DNA from: Pseudomonas sp. WS 5079
GTDB taxonomy: Bacteria; Pseudomonadota; Gammaproteobacteria; Pseudomonadales; Pseudomonadaceae
Reading direction: 5' to 3'
Length of the DNA: 64,000 bases
Assembly: GCF_012985465.1 (NCBI RefSeq)
Contig: NZ_JAAQWN010000001.1
Coordinates: 310,001-374,000, forward strand
The notes under the pieces: model-generated
The model's database searches: none
Told to the model about the DNA's origin: nothing
Seen by the model: only the letters and a program-made list of their open reading frames with translations
In this document: positions 1 to 8,154 of the stretch, one piece after another
How the letters are laid out: every line of letters begins with the position of its first letter
Position numbering within the stretch: position 1 is the first letter of the stretch
Position numbers and translations under genes: made by a program

Positions 1-1161
1 GACGCCAACTACGTGGCCTATGCCTCGCCGACCCAGAGCAGCGGCGACAAGGTGCTGAACATCGGCTACGAAAACGACCCGGTCTATCGCGCCCTCGACG
101 GCTCCTCGTTCACGGGGGCCTCGCTTTGGGCCCACGATAAACCCCACGAATCCAGCGCCGATAACATCGTCAGCTTCAACGACCACTACGCCTCGACGCT
201 GTGGAACATCCTGCCGTTTTCCATCCTCAACCTGCCGACATGGATCTCCCATTTACCCACCGGTTATGGCGATGGCATGAGCCGCATCCTTGAATCCAAG
301 TTCTATGACCTGACCAGCCGTGATTCGACAATCATCGTCGCCAACCTGTCGGACCCGGCGCGCGCCACTACCTGGGTGCAAGACCTCAACCGCAATGCCG
401 AAGCGCACAAGGGCAGCACGTTCATCATCGGCAGCGACGGCAATGACCTGATCCAGGGCGGCCGGGGCAACGACTACCTGGAAGGCCGCGAAGGCAACGA
501 TACTTTCCGTGATGGCGGTGGCTACAACATCATGTTGGGCGGCAAGGGGTTCAACACCCTGGACCTGCAGCAGTCACTGAAAAACGTCGAGGTGGCCAAC
601 GACGGTGCAGGCACCCTGTATGTCCGCGACGGCCAAGGCGGCATCAGCATGACCCGTGACATGGGCGCGATAGTGAGCAAGGAAAGCTATCTGTTGCTGT
701 TCAGCAAGGAGGTGACCCACAGCGTGACCGACAAGGGGTTGCTGGCGGGTAAGGACCTGACGGCCTACGCGGCGTCGCTCAAGGGCGATGCCGGTGCCAA
801 TGTGCTCAAGGCCGGCGATGGCGGGCAGTGGTTGTTTGGCCTGGACGGCAATGACCATCTGATCGGCGGCAAAGGCAACGATGTGCTGGTCGGCGGGGCT
901 GGCAATGACCTGCTGGAAGCGGGCGGCGGGCGTAATACCTTCCTGTTCGACGGCGACTTTGGCCAGGACCGGATCCTGGGCTACCAGTCGACAGACAAGT
1001 TGGTGTTCATGGGGGTGGCGGGGGTGGACGGGCAGTACAACTACCTCGACCATGCCAAAGCAGTGGGCAGCGATACGTTGCTGACGTTTGGCGATAACTC
1101 GGTGACGTTGGTGGGGGTCGGGCTTGGCAGCCTGTCGGCAGAGGCGTTCGTCATCACCTGA
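1..1161 (+). CDS. Class I.3 lipase / polyurethanase, C-terminal part (5' end outside window)
   Basis: An extracellular triacylglycerol lipase or polyester/polyurethane esterase secreted by a type I (ABC) exporter. The frame is open from base 1, so the N-terminus and the catalytic Ser lie upstream. The visible part begins DANYVAYASPTQS and keeps the Asp (IGYENDPV) and His (FNDHYAS) regions of the I.3 lipase triad. Nonapeptide RTX calcium-binding repeats (GSDGNDLIQGG, GGKGNDVLVGGAGNDLL) occur in two blocks, about nt 424-510 and 793-936. The end, AFVIT, is the hydrophobic C-terminal type found in type I secretion substrates. The spacer between RTX blocks makes it longer than the short TliA lipase and closer to PueA-type polyurethanases; I cannot separate the two activities from this part alone. 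Confidence 0.9.
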   Translation, partial: DANYVAYASPTQSSGDKVLNIGYENDPVYRALDGSSFTGASLWAHDKPHESSADNIVSFNDHYASTLWNILPFSILNLPTWISHLPTGYGDGMSRILESKFYDLTSRDSTIIVANLSDPARATTWVQDLNRNAEAHKGSTFIIGSDGNDLIQGGRGNDYLEGREGNDTFRDGGGYNIMLGGKGFNTLDLQQSLKNVEVANDGAGTLYVRDGQGGISMTRDMGAIVSKESYLLLFSKEVTHSVTDKGLLAGKDLTAYAASLKGDAGANVLKAGDGGQWLFGLDGNDHLIGGKGNDVLVGGAGNDLLEAGGGRNTFLFDGDFGQDRILGYQSTDKLVFMGVAGVDGQYNYLDHAKAVGSDTLLTFGDNSVTLVGVGLGSLSAEAFVIT

Positions 1162-1167
1162 AACAAC

Positions 1168-1197
1168 CCGTAGGAGCCGGCTAGCCGGCTCCTACGG
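1168..1197. repeat. Perfect 30-bp palindrome, REP-derived, between convergent genes
   Basis: The sequence reads CCGTAGGAGCCGGCT and then its exact reverse complement. It starts 6 nt after the lipase stop and ends 8 nt before the end of the convergent lipoprotein gene. The arm matches the head of the GTAGGAGCCGGCTTGCCGG repeat seen again at 12421-12492. It could fold into a strong hairpin acting as a bidirectional transcription barrier, although no T-run follows. Confidence 0.75.
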
Positions 1198-1205
1198 TTA
1201 TGCGG

Positions 1206-1424
1206 TCAGTCTTCCTTGCGCACGGTTGCGACATCCGCCGCCTTGACCCGTACGCGCTTGCCGGCGATATCGGTGAATTCGTAGAAACCATCGGGTGTCT
1301 TGGCATTCGGCGTGTCTGTGGTCAGGTACTGAGTACCGTTCTGCAAGGTCACGACGGTCGGCGTCGAGCAACCGGCCAATGCCAGAAACGTCAGTACGGC
1401 CAGCGGCAGGCCCCAGTTCTTCAT
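1206..1424 (-). CDS. Small YgdI/YgdR-type lipoprotein
   Basis: A predicted lipoprotein of about 72 residues. The N-terminus MKNWGLPLAVLTFLALAGCS is a typical signal peptide with lipobox LAGC, so Cys would be lipidated and the protein anchored in a membrane facing the periplasm. The mature part (TPTVVTLQNGTQYLTTDTPN...) resembles the short SH3-like YgdI/YgdR (DUF903) fold. I chose the Met at 1424 because an AAGGG lies about 8 nt upstream; an in-frame Met two codons earlier is the alternative. It is convergent with the lipase gene. Function unknown. Confidence 0.8.
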   Translation of the reverse strand: MKNWGLPLAVLTFLALAGCSTPTVVTLQNGTQYLTTDTPNAKTPDGFYEFTDIAGKRVRVKAADVATVRKED

Positions 1425-1618
1425 GTTCATAACCCTTACTCTCATCCTTCGAAAACCCCGTGCTCAACGGCTGCGGGCAACAAATGTTACGCGGATCCAC
1501 CCCCATCTGATCACTTTTATGCAAAAAGTTGCGTGCGCCACTGATCTATTAGCCATTGCAACGCAAGCCTTGGGACGGCACTCTGTATGCATAACCAGTG
1601 TTTGTCCAAGTGCCCGTC

Positions 1619-3268
1619 ATGTCCAATCCCCTCGAAGACCCGTTCTACTACCTGCATAACTTCCGGCAAGTGCTCGACTGGCTGGGGCAGCGCTATGCCG
1701 ATGTGCTGGACGAACAGGAGCAGCGCTTCATGGCGCAGTTCGCCCAGTTGCCGCAACCGGCCCAGGCGTTGCTGGTGCGCATGGTGATGCGCAAGGGCGT
1801 GCATTTTCGGGCGAGCAAGCTCAACTACGGCGAGATCGGCCCGGTTGACGTGGCCGTGCAGCCGTTGCTGGCTTACGGTTGGGTCAGCGAGCAGGGGCTG
1901 CTGTCGCTTGATGAGCTGTGGGGGCAGTTGCAAAAAGGCGAGGTACTGCAAGCGTTCAAGCCATGGATCGAGCAGCCCAGGGGCAAGAAGTCCGATTGGC
2001 TGCCCGGCCTGTCCAGCCAATTCACCGAGCCGCGTACGTTTGCGCAGTGGTCCCCGCAGCTGGACGAGCGCCTGTACAGCCTCACGGTGATGGATCTATG
2101 TGAGCGCCTGCGCCTGATGTTCTTCGGCAACCTGTACCAGGACTGGTCGGAGTTTGTCTTGGCGGACCTGGGGATCTACACCTACGAAAAGGTCGAGTTC
2201 TGCGCCGAATCCCGCGGGCTGCGCCATCGCGACGATGTATCTGGCCTGCTGTTCCTGCACCAATGCCAGCAGACGTTCGAGGCGGGCGAACCGTTGGAGG
2301 CTGTGCTGGCGCAAATAGCCACCTTGGCCACCGATAACCCCTGGCTGGAAAAACGTCGGGCCAAGCTGTTGTTCCAGGTTGGCCAGCATTGCGAGCGGCT
2401 CGCCGAACTGGCCCTGGCCGAGGTGATCTACCGCGATTGTGCCTACCCCGGCGCTCGTGCACGGCTGATCCGCGTACTGGAGCGCCAGGAGGATTTCGCC
2501 CAGGCCATGGCCCTGGCACTGGAGGCCCAGGTCGCGCCACAAAGCGCGGCCGAGCAGCAGCACCTGTTGCGGGTTTTGCCGCGGTTGCGGCGCAAGCTGG
2601 GCGAGCCGGCGTTGCCCAAGCCCAAACCCCAGGTGATCCAGCGCCTGGACCTGGAACTGCCGTTCCCGCAACCGTTGGCGGCCGTGGAGTTCTGCGTGCA
2701 GGCGCATTTGGGAGATGAAGAGGGGCCGGTGCACTACGTGGAGAACACCCTGGTCAACTCGCTGTTCGGGCTGTTGTGCTGGCCGGCGATCTTCGCGCCG
2801 TTGCCCGGCTCGTTCTTTCACCCGTTCCAGCGCGGGCCGGTGGATTTGCACAGTGAGGACTTCCAGCAGCGCCGCGCCGAGCTATTTGCCGCGTGCCTGG
2901 ACCAACTGCACGACGAGCGCTACAAAACCACGATCCGCCAGCGCTACGTCGAAAAGTGGGGGATCCAGTCGCCCTTTGTATTTTGGAATGTGTTGAGCGA
3001 AGAGCTGCTCGAGCAGGCGCTCGATTGCCTGCCCGCCGCGCACCTGCGGCACTGGTTCGACCGGTTGTTGTTGGATATCCGCGCCAATCGCGCCGGGATG
3101 CCGGACCTGATCCAGTTCTGGCCGGCGCAAAAAACCTATCGCATGATCGAAGTCAAAGGCCCGGGCGACCGCCTGCAGGACAACCAATTGCGCTGGCTGG
3201 AGTTCTGTAGCGAACACCAGATGCCGGTCACCGTGTGTTACGTACGCTGGGCGGAGCAGGGCGCTTGA
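1619..3268 (+). CDS. FAN1-like VRR-NUC structure-specific nuclease
   Basis: A protein of about 549 residues. The C-terminus carries a VRR-NUC (PD-(D/E)XK) nuclease: Asp about 496 (GMPDLI) and Glu/Lys about 511/513 (IEVKGPGD), followed by a conserved Gln (DNQLRW). The N-terminal ~430 residues are helical, as in the FAN1 nucleases that cut flap and crosslink-repair structures. The Met at 1619 (MSNPLEDPFYYLHNF) is preferred to an upstream GTG at 1598. Its last 4 nt overlap the helicase gene that follows, so the two are probably translated together as a repair pair. Family assignment is good; the exact substrate is inferred. Confidence 0.88.
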   Translation: MSNPLEDPFYYLHNFRQVLDWLGQRYADVLDEQEQRFMAQFAQLPQPAQALLVRMVMRKGVHFRASKLNYGEIGPVDVAVQPLLAYGWVSEQGLLSLDELWGQLQKGEVLQAFKPWIEQPRGKKSDWLPGLSSQFTEPRTFAQWSPQLDERLYSLTVMDLCERLRLMFFGNLYQDWSEFVLADLGIYTYEKVEFCAESRGLRHRDDVSGLLFLHQCQQTFEAGEPLEAVLAQIATLATDNPWLEKRRAKLLFQVGQHCERLAELALAEVIYRDCAYPGARARLIRVLERQEDFAQAMALALEAQVAPQSAAEQQHLLRVLPRLRRKLGEPALPKPKPQVIQRLDLELPFPQPLAAVEFCVQAHLGDEEGPVHYVENTLVNSLFGLLCWPAIFAPLPGSFFHPFQRGPVDLHSEDFQQRRAELFAACLDQLHDERYKTTIRQRYVEKWGIQSPFVFWNVLSEELLEQALDCLPAAHLRHWFDRLLLDIRANRAGMPDLIQFWPAQKTYRMIEVKGPGDRLQDNQLRWLEFCSEHQMPVTVCYVRWAEQGA

Positions 3269-5517
3269 GCTACACCGTTGCCGTACGGGCACTGTGCGAG
3301 TTCACGGCCAAGGTGGGTGACCTCGATCTGCGGTTTACCCCCTCGCCCAGTGCCCAGGAAGGCATGCTCGGCCATCGCACCGTGGCCTCCCGACGCAGTG
3401 CGCACTACCAGAGTGAAGTGGCCCTGGAAGGTCTCTACCAACAGTTGACCGTGCGCGGCCGCGCTGATGGCTATGATCCGGATCGCAATGTGCTGGAAGA
3501 GGTCAAGACCTACCGTGGCGACCTGGATGCGCAACCGGCCAACCACCGGCAACTGCACTGGGCCCAGGCCAAGGTCTATGGCTGGCTGATGTGCTGCAAG
3601 CTGGGGATACCTGAGATCGAGCTGGCGCTGGTGTATTTCGATATCGTCAGCGAGCGCGAAACCGTGATCCGCCAGGTGTGTGCGGTTGATGAGCTGGAGA
3701 CGTTCTTCAATCGCCAGTGTGGGTTGTTCCTCGACTGGGCCGAGCAACAGGCACAGCGGCGCCTGGCCCGCGATACCGCGACCAAGGCCCTGGCCTTTCC
3801 CCACGCGGGCTTTCGCCTGGGCCAGCGGACCCTCGCCGAGTCGGTGTACAAGGCCGTCAGCACCGGACGCTGCCTGATGGCGCAGGCGCCCACGGGGATC
3901 GGTAAAACCATTGGCACGGTGTTCCCGGTGCTCAAGGCCATGGCGCCGCAGCAGTTGGACAAGCTGTTCTTTCTCACGGCCAAGACCCCTGGCCGCAAAC
4001 TGGCGCTGGACGCGGTGCAGATACTGCACGCAAGTGCCGACCTGCCGTTGCACGTGCTGGAGTTGGTGGCGCGGGACAAAGCCTGCGAGCACCTGGACAA
4101 GGCCTGTCATGGCGATTCCTGCCCGCTGGCCAAGGGCTTTTACGATCGCCTGCCCGCCGCGCGCGAGGCGGCAGCCCAGGTGCGGCTGCTGGACCAGCGC
4201 CATTTGCGCGAGGTGGCACTGGCCCATGGGGTGTGCCCGTATTACCTGAGCCAGGAAATGGCGCGCTGGTGCGACATGGTGGTCGCCGACTACAACTATT
4301 ACTTCGATTTTGGCGCAATGCTGTTTGGCCTGGCCCAGCTCAACCAATGGCGGGTCGCGGTGCTGGTGGACGAAGCCCATAACCTGGTGGAGCGGGGCCG
4401 CGCGATGTACAGCGCCGACCTCGATCAATTTGCCCTGAAGACCGTGCGCGACAGCGCACCCGAGCCGTTGCGCAAACCGTTGCAGCGGCTCAACCGTGAA
4501 TGGAACGCGCTGCACAAAGAGCAGGTCACGGTGTATCAGGCCTATCCGAGCAAACCGGACAAGCTGTTGCAGGCCTTGGCCCTGTGCACCAGCGCCATGG
4601 GCGAGTATTTCAACGATCACCCGCAGGCGCTCACGGGCGAGCTGCAAGGCTTTTACTTCGAGGCCTTGCAGTTCGCCAAGGTGGCGGAGCTGTTCAACGA
4701 GCAGTTTATTTTTGATATCAGCCAGCGCGATCCACTGGCCAAGCGTCGCTTCTCGCGCTTGAGCCTGCGTAATGTGGTGCCGGCCGAGTTTATCCGCCCA
4801 CGCTTGACGGCCGCCCGCAGCAGCGTGCTGTTTTCCGCGACCCTCAGCCCCCGGCATTACTACGCCGACCTGCTGGGCCTGCCGGCGGATACCGCGTGGG
4901 TCGACGTGGAATCGCCCTTCGATGCCGCACAGTTGCAGGTGCGCATCATCGACCGCATCTCCACGCGCTTTGTGCATCGCCAGGCGTCCCTGGCACCCAT
5001 CGTCGCAGTGATCACCGAGCAGTTTGAACGCACGCCGGGCAACTACCTGGCGTTTTTCAGTAGCTTCGATTACCAGCAGCAAGTGGCGCAATTACTGGCC
5101 GAGCGGCATCCGTCGATCCCAACCTGGCATCAATCGCGGGGCATGACCGAGGCCGAACGCCAGGCGTTCCTTGACCAGTTCACCCAGCACAGCCAGGGCG
5201 TGGGGTTCGCCGTGCTGGGCGGGGCGTTCGGTGAGGGTATCGACTTGCCGGGCGCGCGCCTGATCGGGGCTTTTATCGCCACCCTGGGCCTGGCGCAACT
5301 CAATCCGGTCAACGAGCAAATGAAGCTGCGCATGGGCGCAATCTTCGGTGCGGGGTACGACTACACCTACCTGTATCCCGGGATCCAGAAGGTGGTACAG
5401 GCGGCCGGCCGGGTGATTCGCACCCAGCAGGACCAAGGGGTAGTGATGCTGATCGATGACCGTTTTGCCGAACCCAAGGTGCGGCCACTGCTGCCGCGCT
5501 GGTGGTCGGTGACCTGA
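3265..5517 (+). CDS. DinG/XPD-like Fe-S DNA helicase with N-terminal PD-(D/E)XK domain
   Basis: A superfamily 2 helicase of about 750 residues. Walker A is APTGIGKT (Lys about 214) and the DEAH box is VLVDEAHN (about 369-372). Four cysteines between them (KACEHLDKACHGDSCPLA ... GVCPYYL) are spaced like the Fe-S cluster of XPD/DinG helicases. The first ~150 residues hold a nuclease-like motif (Asp of RADGYDP, then LEEVKTYRGD), as in Cas4/RecB-type PD-(D/E)XK domains. I place the start at TTG 3265, because GGAG lies about 9 nt upstream, TTGA overlaps the FAN1 stop, and the product then begins SYTVAVRALCEFTAK. Likely partners FAN1 in branched-DNA or crosslink repair. Confidence 0.87.
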   Translation: MSYTVAVRALCEFTAKVGDLDLRFTPSPSAQEGMLGHRTVASRRSAHYQSEVALEGLYQQLTVRGRADGYDPDRNVLEEVKTYRGDLDAQPANHRQLHWAQAKVYGWLMCCKLGIPEIELALVYFDIVSERETVIRQVCAVDELETFFNRQCGLFLDWAEQQAQRRLARDTATKALAFPHAGFRLGQRTLAESVYKAVSTGRCLMAQAPTGIGKTIGTVFPVLKAMAPQQLDKLFFLTAKTPGRKLALDAVQILHASADLPLHVLELVARDKACEHLDKACHGDSCPLAKGFYDRLPAAREAAAQVRLLDQRHLREVALAHGVCPYYLSQEMARWCDMVVADYNYYFDFGAMLFGLAQLNQWRVAVLVDEAHNLVERGRAMYSADLDQFALKTVRDSAPEPLRKPLQRLNREWNALHKEQVTVYQAYPSKPDKLLQALALCTSAMGEYFNDHPQALTGELQGFYFEALQFAKVAELFNEQFIFDISQRDPLAKRRFSRLSLRNVVPAEFIRPRLTAARSSVLFSATLSPRHYYADLLGLPADTAWVDVESPFDAAQLQVRIIDRISTRFVHRQASLAPIVAVITEQFERTPGNYLAFFSSFDYQQQVAQLLAERHPSIPTWHQSRGMTEAERQAFLDQFTQHSQGVGFAVLGGAFGEGIDLPGARLIGAFIATLGLAQLNPVNEQMKLRMGAIFGAGYDYTYLYPGIQKVVQAAGRVIRTQQDQGVVMLIDDRFAEPKVRPLLPRWWSVT

Positions 5518-5596
5518 GGTATTTGCCCCATCAATGATGCTGGCGCAGGCCGTACCGCTGGGGCAGTCTGCAGCAGTCCCCTGATGGAGCGGTGCG

Positions 5597-6532
5597 ATGA
5601 GTGCTATCGAACAACAGACGATCCAGGTCAACGGTATTCAATTGTGCCTGCACATCGCCGGCCCCGAGAGCGGCCCGCCGGTGTGGCTGCTCCACGGCTT
5701 TCCCGAGTGCTGGCACTCCTGGCGCCAGCAGATACCGGCGCTGACTGCTGCTGGCTATCGCGTGTTCGTGCCGCAGATGCGCGGCTACGGGCACAGCAGC
5801 GCCCCCGCAGCCATTGCCGACTACGACCTGCTGACCCTGTGCGCGGATATCCAGGGTGCCATGGACCTGTTCGGGCATCACCGGGTGGTGATGGTCGGCC
5901 ATGACTGGGGCGCGGTGGTGGCCTGGCACCTGGCCTTGTTGGAGCCGCAGCGCATCAGCGCCCTGGTCACGATGTCGGTGCCCTTCGCCGGTCGTTCCCG
6001 CAGGCCGGTGATCGAGATCATGCGCGAGCTGTATGCCGAGCGGTTCAACTACATCCTGTATTTCCAGGAGCCCGGCGTGGCCGAACAGGAGCTGGAGGCG
6101 GATATCGAGCGCAGCTTGCGCCTGTTTATGCAGGACCAGGATGTATTCCTGCAGCAGAAACCGGCCACGGCCACCTTGCTGGAAGGTGTTGCATTGCCTG
6201 GCGCCTTGCCCGCCTGGTGCAGCCAGCACGACCTGGATATTTATGTACAAACCTTCGCCAAGGGTTTTCGCGGGCCGTTGAACTGGTACCGCAACTTTGA
6301 GCGCAACTGGCAGCGCACCGAGTTCCTGGCGGGCCGGCAGGTGCTGCAACCGACGTTGTTCCTGATCGGCGACCGTGATCCTGTGGGAGTGTTTGAGGCC
6401 CATACGCTCAAGCGCATGCCCCAGGTGGTGCCGCAGTTGCAGCAGCAGGTACTGGCCAACTGCGGGCACTGGATCCAGGTGGAGCAGGGCGCGCAGGTCA
6501 ACGCCCGGCTGCTGGAGTTCCTCGGGCGCTGA
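5597..6532 (+). CDS. Alpha/beta hydrolase, epoxide-hydrolase-like
   Basis: A cytosolic enzyme of 311 residues. The oxyanion-hole motif is HGFPE (about 35), the nucleophile elbow GHDWGA gives a catalytic Asp (about 101), and a late His lies in NCGHWIQVEQ (about 292). An Asp nucleophile with HGFPE is typical of soluble epoxide hydrolases and some haloalkane dehalogenases; a Tyr-bearing lid region (RNFERNWQ) is compatible with the former. Substrate unknown. It is convergent with the SnoaL-like gene, with the stops only 3 nt apart. Confidence 0.85.
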   Translation: MSAIEQQTIQVNGIQLCLHIAGPESGPPVWLLHGFPECWHSWRQQIPALTAAGYRVFVPQMRGYGHSSAPAAIADYDLLTLCADIQGAMDLFGHHRVVMVGHDWGAVVAWHLALLEPQRISALVTMSVPFAGRSRRPVIEIMRELYAERFNYILYFQEPGVAEQELEADIERSLRLFMQDQDVFLQQKPATATLLEGVALPGALPAWCSQHDLDIYVQTFAKGFRGPLNWYRNFERNWQRTEFLAGRQVLQPTLFLIGDRDPVGVFEAHTLKRMPQVVPQLQQQVLANCGHWIQVEQGAQVNARLLEFLGR

Positions 6533-6535
6533 AGG

Positions 6536-6967
6536 TCAGCCCTTGGCCTTGGCCAGGAACGGCGCCAGGCGCCGGCCCATTTCTTCACCCAGGGCCTGTA
6601 GCCCGCTCAGGGGGCGGACCATCACTTCAAACTCGATGATTTGCCCCTGTTCGTTGAAGCGGATCAGGTCGATGCCCTTGAGCTGCTTGTCGCCCACCCG
6701 CGCGCTGAACTCCAGCACCACGTTGTGGCCGTCGGCGCTGGCCAGTTCGCGGTGGTACTGGAAGTCTTCAAACACGGTAAACACGGTGTTGAGAATCATC
6801 GACACCACGGGTGCGCCGGGGTAGGGGGTATGCGCCATGGGCGAGCGAAACACGGCATCCGGCGCCAGCAGTTCGGGCAGGGCTTTGAGGTCGGCAGTGG
6901 CCAGCATGGTGTGCCAGCGCTTTAGGGTATGGGCGGCCGGGCTGGATAATTGCAGAGCTTCGGACAT
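6536..6967 (-). CDS. SnoaL-like / NTF2-fold protein
   Basis: A single small domain of 143 residues. The pattern LLAPDAVFRSPMAHTPYPG, followed by VLEFSARVGDKQLKGIDLIRFNEQGQIIEFEVMVRP, is the beta-rich NTF2/SnoaL fold. The family includes isomerases, cyclases and binding proteins, and this sequence alone does not set the function. It reads toward the epoxide-hydrolase-like gene. Confidence 0.8.
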   Translation of the reverse strand: MSEALQLSSPAAHTLKRWHTMLATADLKALPELLAPDAVFRSPMAHTPYPGAPVVSMILNTVFTVFEDFQYHRELASADGHNVVLEFSARVGDKQLKGIDLIRFNEQGQIIEFEVMVRPLSGLQALGEEMGRRLAPFLAKAKG

Positions 6968-7070
6968 GGTCTGTACCTGTTCTTATGAGTGTCTGGCAAC
7001 CATAAGAGCAGCCGCGAGATGGGATCAATGATCCAAACTGACAGTTATATGCCTGGAACAAACATCGCGC

Positions 7071-7162
7071 CTGTGGGAGCGGGCTTGCCCGCGATGGCGG
7101 TGTATCAGTCGATAAATCTATTGGCTGACCTGCCGCCATCGCCGGCAAGCCAGCTCCCACAG
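7071..7162. repeat. REPIN: inverted pair of REP sequences
   Basis: Left arm at 7071-7100 begins CTGTGGGAGCGGGCTTGCCC. The right arm at 7133-7162 is its near-perfect reverse complement, with a 32-nt loop between them. This is the common extragenic REP family of fluorescent pseudomonads, mobilised in trans by RAYT transposases. It lies between the upstream side of the SnoaL-like gene and the end of the alpha-E gene. Confidence 0.85.
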
Positions 7163-7201
7163 GAGAACGCGCACGGCTGTCAGGCTGGGGGGATGTGGGG
7201 G

Positions 7202-8152
7202 TTACACCACCTCCAGGTAGGAGCTGTGGATCGCCCGCGCCAGTTCGCGCACGGTGTCGATAAACTCGGTCAGCCGGCTGTGCAGGCCTTCTTCGAGAAT
7301 CTCATCGATACCGGTGTAGCGCAGCCGCGCTTCAAACTCCGCCGCCAGGCGCTGGGCCGTGCGGCCGTAGCTGCCCGGCAGGTCGGCGAGGATATGGCTC
7401 AACTCCTCGATACACGCATGCAATGAGCGCGGCACATCGCTGCGCAGCAGCAGCAACTCCGACACCGAACGCGCATTCAGCGCATTGGGGTACAGCTCGG
7501 TGTAGGCCTCGAACGACGACAAGGCACGCAGCAGGGCGCTCCACTGGTAGTAGCCGCGGGCGGACAGGTCGCTGACTTCTTCGGACTCCTCGCCGAACAT
7601 CTCGTAACGCGCATCCAGCAGGCGCAAGGTGTTGTCGGCGCGCTCGACAAAGGTGCCCAGGCGGATAAAACGATAGGCATCGTTGCGCATGATGGTGCCG
7701 GACGTGGCCCCCCGGAACAGATGCGAACGCTGCTTGACCCAGTCACAGAAGTGGCTGATGCCATGGCGGGCCAGTCCGCCGGCGGCGATGCTGCGCATTT
7801 CCAGCCAGGTGGCGTTGAGGTTTTCCCACATGTCGGCGGTGATCCGCCCACGTACCGCATGGGCATTGCCCCGGGCGGCGCGCAGGCAGTTGTAGATACT
7901 GGCCGGGTTTTCTTCGTCGAGGGCGAAAAAGTGCAGCATGCGCTCGGCGTCCAGTTGTTGATGGCGCTCCAGGTAGTTGTCCAGGGTGCCACTGCTGAGC
8001 AGCGACATCGCCAGTTCATCGAGGCCATCACTGCGCCCGGCCTGGGGCATCAGCGACAGCGAATAGCTGACCTCCAGCATGCGCGCCAGGTTCTCTGCGC
8101 GTTCCAGGTAGCGCGACATCCAATACAGATCTGCGGCGGTTCTACTCAGCAT
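7202..8152 (-). CDS. Alpha-E domain protein
   Basis: A helical protein of 316 residues starting MLSRTAADLYWMSRYLERAENLARML, the signature opening of the alpha-E family. It sits 2 nt downstream of the ATP-grasp gene on the same strand, the conserved pairing for this family. Comparative work on these clusters predicts a peptide-tagging or peptide-synthesis system together with transglutaminase-like proteases; no biochemical role can be read here. No transglutaminase follows in this window, which is a departure from the usual trio. Confidence 0.88.
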   Translation of the reverse strand: MLSRTAADLYWMSRYLERAENLARMLEVSYSLSLMPQAGRSDGLDELAMSLLSSGTLDNYLERHQQLDAERMLHFFALDEENPASIYNCLRAARGNAHAVRGRITADMWENLNATWLEMRSIAAGGLARHGISHFCDWVKQRSHLFRGATSGTIMRNDAYRFIRLGTFVERADNTLRLLDARYEMFGEESEEVSDLSARGYYQWSALLRALSSFEAYTELYPNALNARSVSELLLLRSDVPRSLHACIEELSHILADLPGSYGRTAQRLAAEFEARLRYTGIDEILEEGLHSRLTEFIDTVRELARAIHSSYLEVV

Positions 8153-8154
8153 AC

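Noticed and set aside
3238..5091. 617-codon leftward open frame opposite the helicase gene
   Set aside because: It is the antisense shadow of a GC-rich gene with clear helicase motifs; its translation is His/Gln/Arg-rich without a family likeness.
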